From Akkermansiaceae bacterium (GTDB taxonomy: Bacteria > Verrucomicrobiota > Verrucomicrobiia > Verrucomicrobiales > Akkermansiaceae): a DNA stretch of 9,882 bases. Positions 6,417 to 9,882 of this stretch are shown here, piece by piece (position 1 is the stretch's first letter; each line of letters begins with the position of its first letter). The stretch is taken from NCBI GenBank assembly GCA_020627645.1, contig JAHDGN010000094.1, forward strand, positions 1 to 9,882, read 5' to 3'. The position numbers and the translations under genes are program-made. The notes beneath the pieces were generated by a model. That model did no database searches. It saw only the letters and a list, made by a program, of their open reading frames with translations, and was not told the origin of the DNA.

Positions 6417-7679
6417 ATGATCAAGAGAGTCACTGCCGGAATCATGTTGTTGGGAACGCTGGGTGGATTCGGGCAATGGGCTGAATGGCGGGGGCCTCAT
6501 GGAAGTGGTTGGGTGGCAGAGGGAAAGTTGCCGAAAAATTTTGGAGGTGAGGGTGGCTATGAGTGGAAAGTGGAGTTGCCGGGAAGAGGATGTTCTACTC
6601 CGATTGTCCACAGTGGGGTGCTTTATGTGACGGCGCCGGTTGAAGACAAAGATGCTTTGTTGGCTTATGGATTGGATGGAAAAGAAAAATGGCGCCAAGT
6701 TTTTGGGAAGCAGAAACCTGGTCGGGGGCAGCGTGTGGGAAGTGGGGCGAATTCTTCACCGGTGACCAATGGTGAGGTTGTGGTGTCGTATTTTAAGTCT
6801 GGAAGGGTCGTGGGGTGTTCGGTGGAGGGGAAAAAGTTATGGGAGGTAGGGTTGCATGAGAAGTTTGGAGAGGATAAGTTGTGGTGGGATCAGGGAACTT
6901 CTCCGGTTTTGGTTGATGATAGTGTCGTGGTGGCGGTGATGCAAACAGAGGGGAATTCTTATCTCGTTTCGTTGGATTTGAAGTCGGGTAAGGTTCGGTG
7001 GAAGACGGATCGAAAATATGAAGTGCCTAAGGAGAATGGGGATTCTTATACGACTCCGTTAGTGATGGAGATTGAGGGAGTGAAGACGATTGTGACGTTT
7101 GGGGCGGATCATGTGACGGGGCATGATGCTCGGTCGGGAAAGTTGTTGTGGACGTGTGGGGGGCTGAATCCGAAAGGTAAGGCAATGTGGCGGGTGATTG
7201 CATCTGCGGTTGAGACGAAGGGAGTGGTGGTGGTTCCTCATGGTCGGGGTGAGTGGTTCATGGGAATTCGTCCGGGGGGTGAAGGGAACGTGACGGGAAA
7301 GAGTATTTTGTGGCGCAAGAAGATGTTGGGGACTGATTCGGCGACTCCGGTGGCGAAGGATGGCAAGGTTTATGTGCTGACGGACAGTGGTAAGAAGCGT
7401 GGGACGTTGACGTGTTTGAAGGCTTTCACGGGAGAGGTTTTGTGGGAGGGGAAGTTACCTAAGTCTCCGAGCAAGTATTATGCTTCGCCTATTTTGGTGG
7501 GTGATTCTCTCTGCTGCGTGCGAGAGGATGGAGTTGTTTTTTGTGTTCAGGTTTCTGATCAGGGAATGGGAGAAGTTGTTGAAAACAAAATAGGCGAGGG
7601 GATGATCGCCTCACCTATTTTTGTGAATGGAAAGCTGATTCTTCGAGGAGATCAGTATTTGTGGTGTTTCGGAAATTAG
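6417..7679 (+). CDS. Secreted PQQ-like beta-propeller repeat protein
   Basis: A 420-residue protein with a short signal peptide (basic MIKR, hydrophobic core to about residue 18, probable cleavage near GFG-QW), so it should be exported. The mature protein opens with WAEWRGPHGSG, a hallmark of the PQQ-like propeller proteins abundant in planctomycetes and verrucomicrobia. It then shows repeated propeller blades, with strands ending in Trp or similar after Gly-Lys/Glu turns: DGKEKWRQ (88-95), EGKKLWEV (137-144), SGKVRWKT (190-197), SGKLLWTC (240-247) and TGEVLWEG (338-345), each followed by a (S/T)P(I/V/L) strand. No PQQ-dependent dehydrogenase active site is evident, so a binding or scaffolding role (BamB-like fold) is more likely than an enzyme. 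It is monocistronic, divergent from moxR and convergent with dxs, whose stop lies 21 nt away. It is the only gene coded on the G/T-rich strand and uses many G- and T-ending codons. No clear Shine-Dalgarno precedes the ATG. Confidence 0.88.
   Translation: MIKRVTAGIMLLGTLGGFGQWAEWRGPHGSGWVAEGKLPKNFGGEGGYEWKVELPGRGCSTPIVHSGVLYVTAPVEDKDALLAYGLDGKEKWRQVFGKQKPGRGQRVGSGANSSPVTNGEVVVSYFKSGRVVGCSVEGKKLWEVGLHEKFGEDKLWWDQGTSPVLVDDSVVVAVMQTEGNSYLVSLDLKSGKVRWKTDRKYEVPKENGDSYTTPLVMEIEGVKTIVTFGADHVTGHDARSGKLLWTCGGLNPKGKAMWRVIASAVETKGVVVVPHGRGEWFMGIRPGGEGNVTGKSILWRKKMLGTDSATPVAKDGKVYVLTDSGKKRGTLTCLKAFTGEVLWEGKLPKSPSKYYASPILVGDSLCCVREDGVVFCVQVSDQGMGEVVENKIGEGMIASPIFVNGKLILRGDQYLWCFGN
7587..7621 (-). terminator. 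Long inverted repeat, possible dxs terminator inside the propeller gene
   Basis: AAAATAGG (7587-7594) pairs perfectly with CCTATTTT (7614-7621). Inside, after one C/A mismatch, GAGG (7596-7599) pairs with CCTC (7609-7612) around a 9-nt loop. On the minus strand the stem ends in ATTTTGTTTTC, a U-rich tail, about 80 nt past the dxs stop, so it could end dxs transcription. On the plus strand it lies within codons of the propeller gene, where five T follow the stem. AGGCGA/TCGCCT is a competing inner pairing. Function is inferred from structure only. Confidence 0.45.
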
Positions 7680-7700
7680 AGGATACCTTCCCCGTGAATT

Positions 7701-9573
7701 TTAGCTTTCGAGATGGGGTAGGATTTTGTCGATTGCTGCCTCGGATGTGATTCCGTGTTTTTCGCGGAGGATTTCGGGTTTCCCATGCTCGACGAATTCG
7801 TCAGGCCAGCCGATTCGTTCTACGGGAGTTGGGATGACTTCGTCGTGAAGGAGTTCGATGATAGATAGGCCGAATCCGTTGTAGAGAACGTGGTCTTCGA
7901 AGGTGCAGACGGCCTTGGATTGGGCGGCAAATTTTGTGATGGTTGGAGCGTCGAGTGGTTTGATCCAGCGGGGGTTGATTAAGGTGACGGAGTATCCTTT
8001 CGATTCGAGTTGCTCTTTGGTTTCGAGAGCAAGCTCCATCATGGTGCCGAGTGGAATGAGGCAAACATCGGTTCCTTCTTGGAGAACCTCAGCCTCTCCG
8101 ATGGTGAGGAGTTGGGGTTCATCTTTGATGGTCGCGCCTGGCCCATTACCTCTAGGGTATCGGATTGCGATGGGGCCTTCATTGTATTGAGCCATGGTCC
8201 AGAGCATGTCGACGAATTCGTCTTCATCCTTGCATATGAACGAGTCCAGGAACGTGACGGAGGTATCCGATATCGAAGAGTCCGTGGTGGGTTGGGCCGT
8301 CATCACCGGAGAGGCCTCCACGGTCCATACAGAGTCGGATGGGGAGGTTCTGCAGAGCCATGTCATGAATGATCATGTCGTAGGCGCGTTGCATGAAGGT
8401 TGAGTAGATGGCGAGGAAGGGTTTGAGGCCGTGAGTGGCTTGGCCGCAGGCGAAGAGGGCTGCGTGTTCTTCCGCGATGCCGACATCGAAGTATCTCTCG
8501 TTGAGTTCTTCTTTAAAGATTTCGAGCTTGGTGCCACCGGGCATGGCTGCGGTGATGGCGGTGATTTTTTCGTCCTTCTTGGCGAAGTCGGTGACGGCGC
8601 GGCCAAAGAGTTCGGAAAAAGTGGGGGCTCCAGCTTTGGTAGATCCGTCTTCGATTTTGTATGGGCCGAGTCCGTGAAATTTGCCGGGTTTGTCGAGGGC
8701 GGGTTGGTATCCCCTCCCTTTTTCGGTGATGATGTGAAGGATGACGGGCTCTTCTTTTTCTTTGAGGTGTTCTAGGCTTTTGATGAGGGAGGGGATGTCA
8801 TGTCCGTCGATCGGGCCGTAATAGCGAAGGCCAAATTTTTCGAAGAGGACATTAGGGAGGAGCATGTTTTTGGCATTTCGCTCAATTTTGTGTGCGAAGC
8901 GTCGGGCTCCAGGGCCGGCGACTTTCTCGACGATGGAAGCGGCTCGAGCTCGGATGCCTTCGTAGGCGTCGCTGCGTTGTAGAGTGTTGAAATAGCGCGC
9001 GAGTGCGCCGACGTTTTTGTCGATTGACCATTCGTTGTCGTTGAGAATGACGATGCAGCGTTTCGAGGTGTCAACGATGTTGTTGAGAGCTTCGAAGGTT
9101 GGGCCGCAGGTGAAGGCGGCGTCGCCGGCTACCGTGACGACATGATGGTCATCGCCATTGAGGTCGCGAGCGGAGCACATTCCGAGGGCGGCGGAGAGGG
9201 CGGTACCTGCGTGTCCGGCGCCGTATGAGTCGTGGTCAGATTCGGTTCGAAGAAGAAAGCCGTTCAGTCCTTCATACTGGCGGATGGTTCCGATGTCTTT
9301 GGCTCGGCCGGTGAGCATTTTGTGGACGTAACCCTGGTGGGAGACGTCGAATACAAATTTGTCAGTCGGGGTGTCGAAGACGTGGTGAAGAGCGATGGTG
9401 AGCTCGACAACACCAAGGTTTGGGCCGAGGTGTCCACCGGTATTGGACAGGGTGGTGATCAGGGTGTCACGAATCTCTTGGGCGAGATCGGGAAGTGATT
9501 CACGGTCCAGTTTTTTGAGGTCGGCAGGATTCTCGATTTGGTCGAGGAGTGGAGTTTTAGAAGAGTCGGACAT
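7701..9573 (-). CDS. dxs: 1-deoxy-D-xylulose-5-phosphate synthase, interrupted by an apparent frameshift
   Basis: Dxs condenses pyruvate and glyceraldehyde 3-phosphate with thiamine diphosphate in the first step of the MEP isoprenoid pathway, in the cytoplasm. The gene lies in two frames: 8224-9573 (449 codons, ATG at 9573) and a downstream frame ending at 7701 that is homologous from about 8231. Together they give about 623 residues, the family length. Part one shows GGHLGPNLGVVEL (46-58), DVSHQGYVHKMLTGR (76-90), the diphosphate motif G150-DAAFTCG with NDNEWSI (178-184), the catalytic Glu in GIAEEHA (365-371), and the GGLSGDDGPTHHG pyrimidine-domain motif (419-431). Part two gives KDEDEFVDML, AIRYPRGNG and the C-terminal transketolase domain (PRWIKPLDA, FEDHVLYNGFG). 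The gene begins inside xseB with a 17-bp overlap. Because the pathway is normally essential, a sequencing or assembly error or a recent mutation is likelier than an old pseudogene: both halves are well conserved. Confidence 0.9.
8224..8236 (-). other. Frame break within dxs
   Basis: On the coding strand the first frame reads GTT CAT ATG CAA GGA TGA and stops. Shifting by +1 gives AAG GAT GAA GAC GAA, which continues Dxs. Family members read Met-x-Pro-(Ser/Lys)-Asp-Glu here, so the two residues x-Pro (six bases) seem reduced to a single C. A 5-base deletion explains both the shift and the missing Pro. I see no slippery heptamer or other recoding signal. Confidence 0.8.
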
Positions 9574-9856
9574 CGTCGTCAGAAATTAGGTCGCTTTGGT
9601 CTGCGGGATCAGGATCGGTATCAGCGGATGGTTGTTCGTCAAGTTCGGCTTCAAGGACTTCGAGTCTTTCTTTCGCAGATTTGAGTGTCCTTTGGCAGTA
9701 TTTGAGGAGTTCTTGACCTCGTTCGAAGTCTGAAAGAAGGGATTCAAGAGATGGAGGTTCTTGTTCGAGTCGTTTGGTGATCTCCTCTAGTTCGGTGGTT
9801 GCTTCTTCGAAAGAAGCGGCGGTGGGAGTTTTTTTGGACTGCTTTTTTGCGGGCAT
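9557..9856 (-). CDS. xseB: Exodeoxyribonuclease VII small subunit
   Basis: A 99-residue protein with the XseB signature: FEEATTELEEITKRLEQE (16-33), then SLESLLSDFERGQELLKYCQ and a second helix KSAKERLEVLEAEL. These form the two-helix coiled hairpin of the subunit. XseB binds the large subunit XseA; the complex degrades single-stranded DNA from both ends into oligonucleotides, in repair and recombination. No xseA is in the window; it may lie beyond the right edge. The N-terminus is Lys-rich. The C-terminal 25 residues are very acidic and end DDDVRLF, longer than in many homologues. The gene overlaps the dxs start by 17 bp, so the two are probably cotranscribed; xseB and dxs are neighbours in many bacteria. 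The 26 bases upstream of the ATG hold no recognisable Shine-Dalgarno or promoter. Confidence 0.93.
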   Translation of the reverse strand: MPAKKQSKKTPTAASFEEATTELEEITKRLEQEPPSLESLLSDFERGQELLKYCQRTLKSAKERLEVLEAELDEQPSADTDPDPADQSDLISDDDVRLF

Positions 9857-9882
9857 GAAGCTGAGGCCGGTAATTATTGGAT

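Noticed and set aside
8224..8240. Programmed +1 frameshifting in dxs
   Set aside because: No slippery heptamer, prfB-like CTT-TGA context or stimulatory structure is visible, and the expected Pro residue is missing, so a deletion fits better.
8232..8366. Separate start for the second dxs segment at 8366
   Set aside because: The first 44 residues of that frame are an out-of-frame reading of the conserved first segment; homology begins only near 8231, so it is not an independent gene.
1..9882. Search by eye for CRISPR arrays, tRNAs, transposases, terminal repeats or phage genes
   Set aside because: No regularly spaced repeats, cloverleaf, transposase motif or target duplication was seen; the region looks like ordinary chromosome.

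Overview
The window looks like chromosomal DNA from a bacterium of the Planctomycetes-Verrucomicrobia-Chlamydiae group, most likely a verrucomicrobium. This is inferred from protein style only: a secreted PQQ-like propeller opening with WRGPHGSG, a Dxs with the variant diphosphate motif GDAAFTCG, a thioredoxin fold with an FTGSDW lead-in, and a MoxR/DUF58/vWA cluster. There is no rRNA or other marker. I see no mobile element, CRISPR array, tRNA or rRNA.

Layout, left to right. Positions 1-6173 hold a five-gene minus-strand operon, read right to left: a MoxR AAA+ ATPase (5160-6173), a DUF58 protein (4284-5150), a two-membrane-segment protein with a DUF4381-like C-terminus (3307-4287), a BatA-like vWA membrane protein (2273-3310), and a very long BatB-like protein that runs off the left edge (1-2233). 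Two junctions are ATGA overlaps and one gap is 9 nt, so the genes are translationally linked. The last gene is the most unusual: a BatB vWA protein fused in one open frame to a signal-like hydrophobic segment, a thioredoxin fold whose CxxC is SKQS, and a long helical tail.

Positions 6174-6416 are an AT-rich divergent intergenic region. On its right a plus-strand gene (6417-7679) encodes a secreted PQQ-like beta-propeller protein. It converges with a minus-strand xseB-dxs pair (9557-9856 and 7701-9573). Dxs is a good full-length match, but its frame is broken once near 8225-8235, apparently by loss of about five bases.

How the genes fit together: the MoxR-DUF58-vWA operon is expected to form a membrane-anchored, chaperone-like machine. 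A cytoplasmic AAA+ ATPase with its DUF58 partner would act through the DUF4381-like protein on periplasmic vWA domains. In this genome that machine carries an extra periplasmic thioredoxin-like/helical module. XseB (DNA exonuclease subunit) and Dxs (isoprenoid precursor synthesis) are housekeeping genes.

Two features of the whole window stand out. The plus strand is G/T-rich whichever strand is coding, which is a strong replication-type skew. None of the eight start codons has a convincing Shine-Dalgarno sequence.
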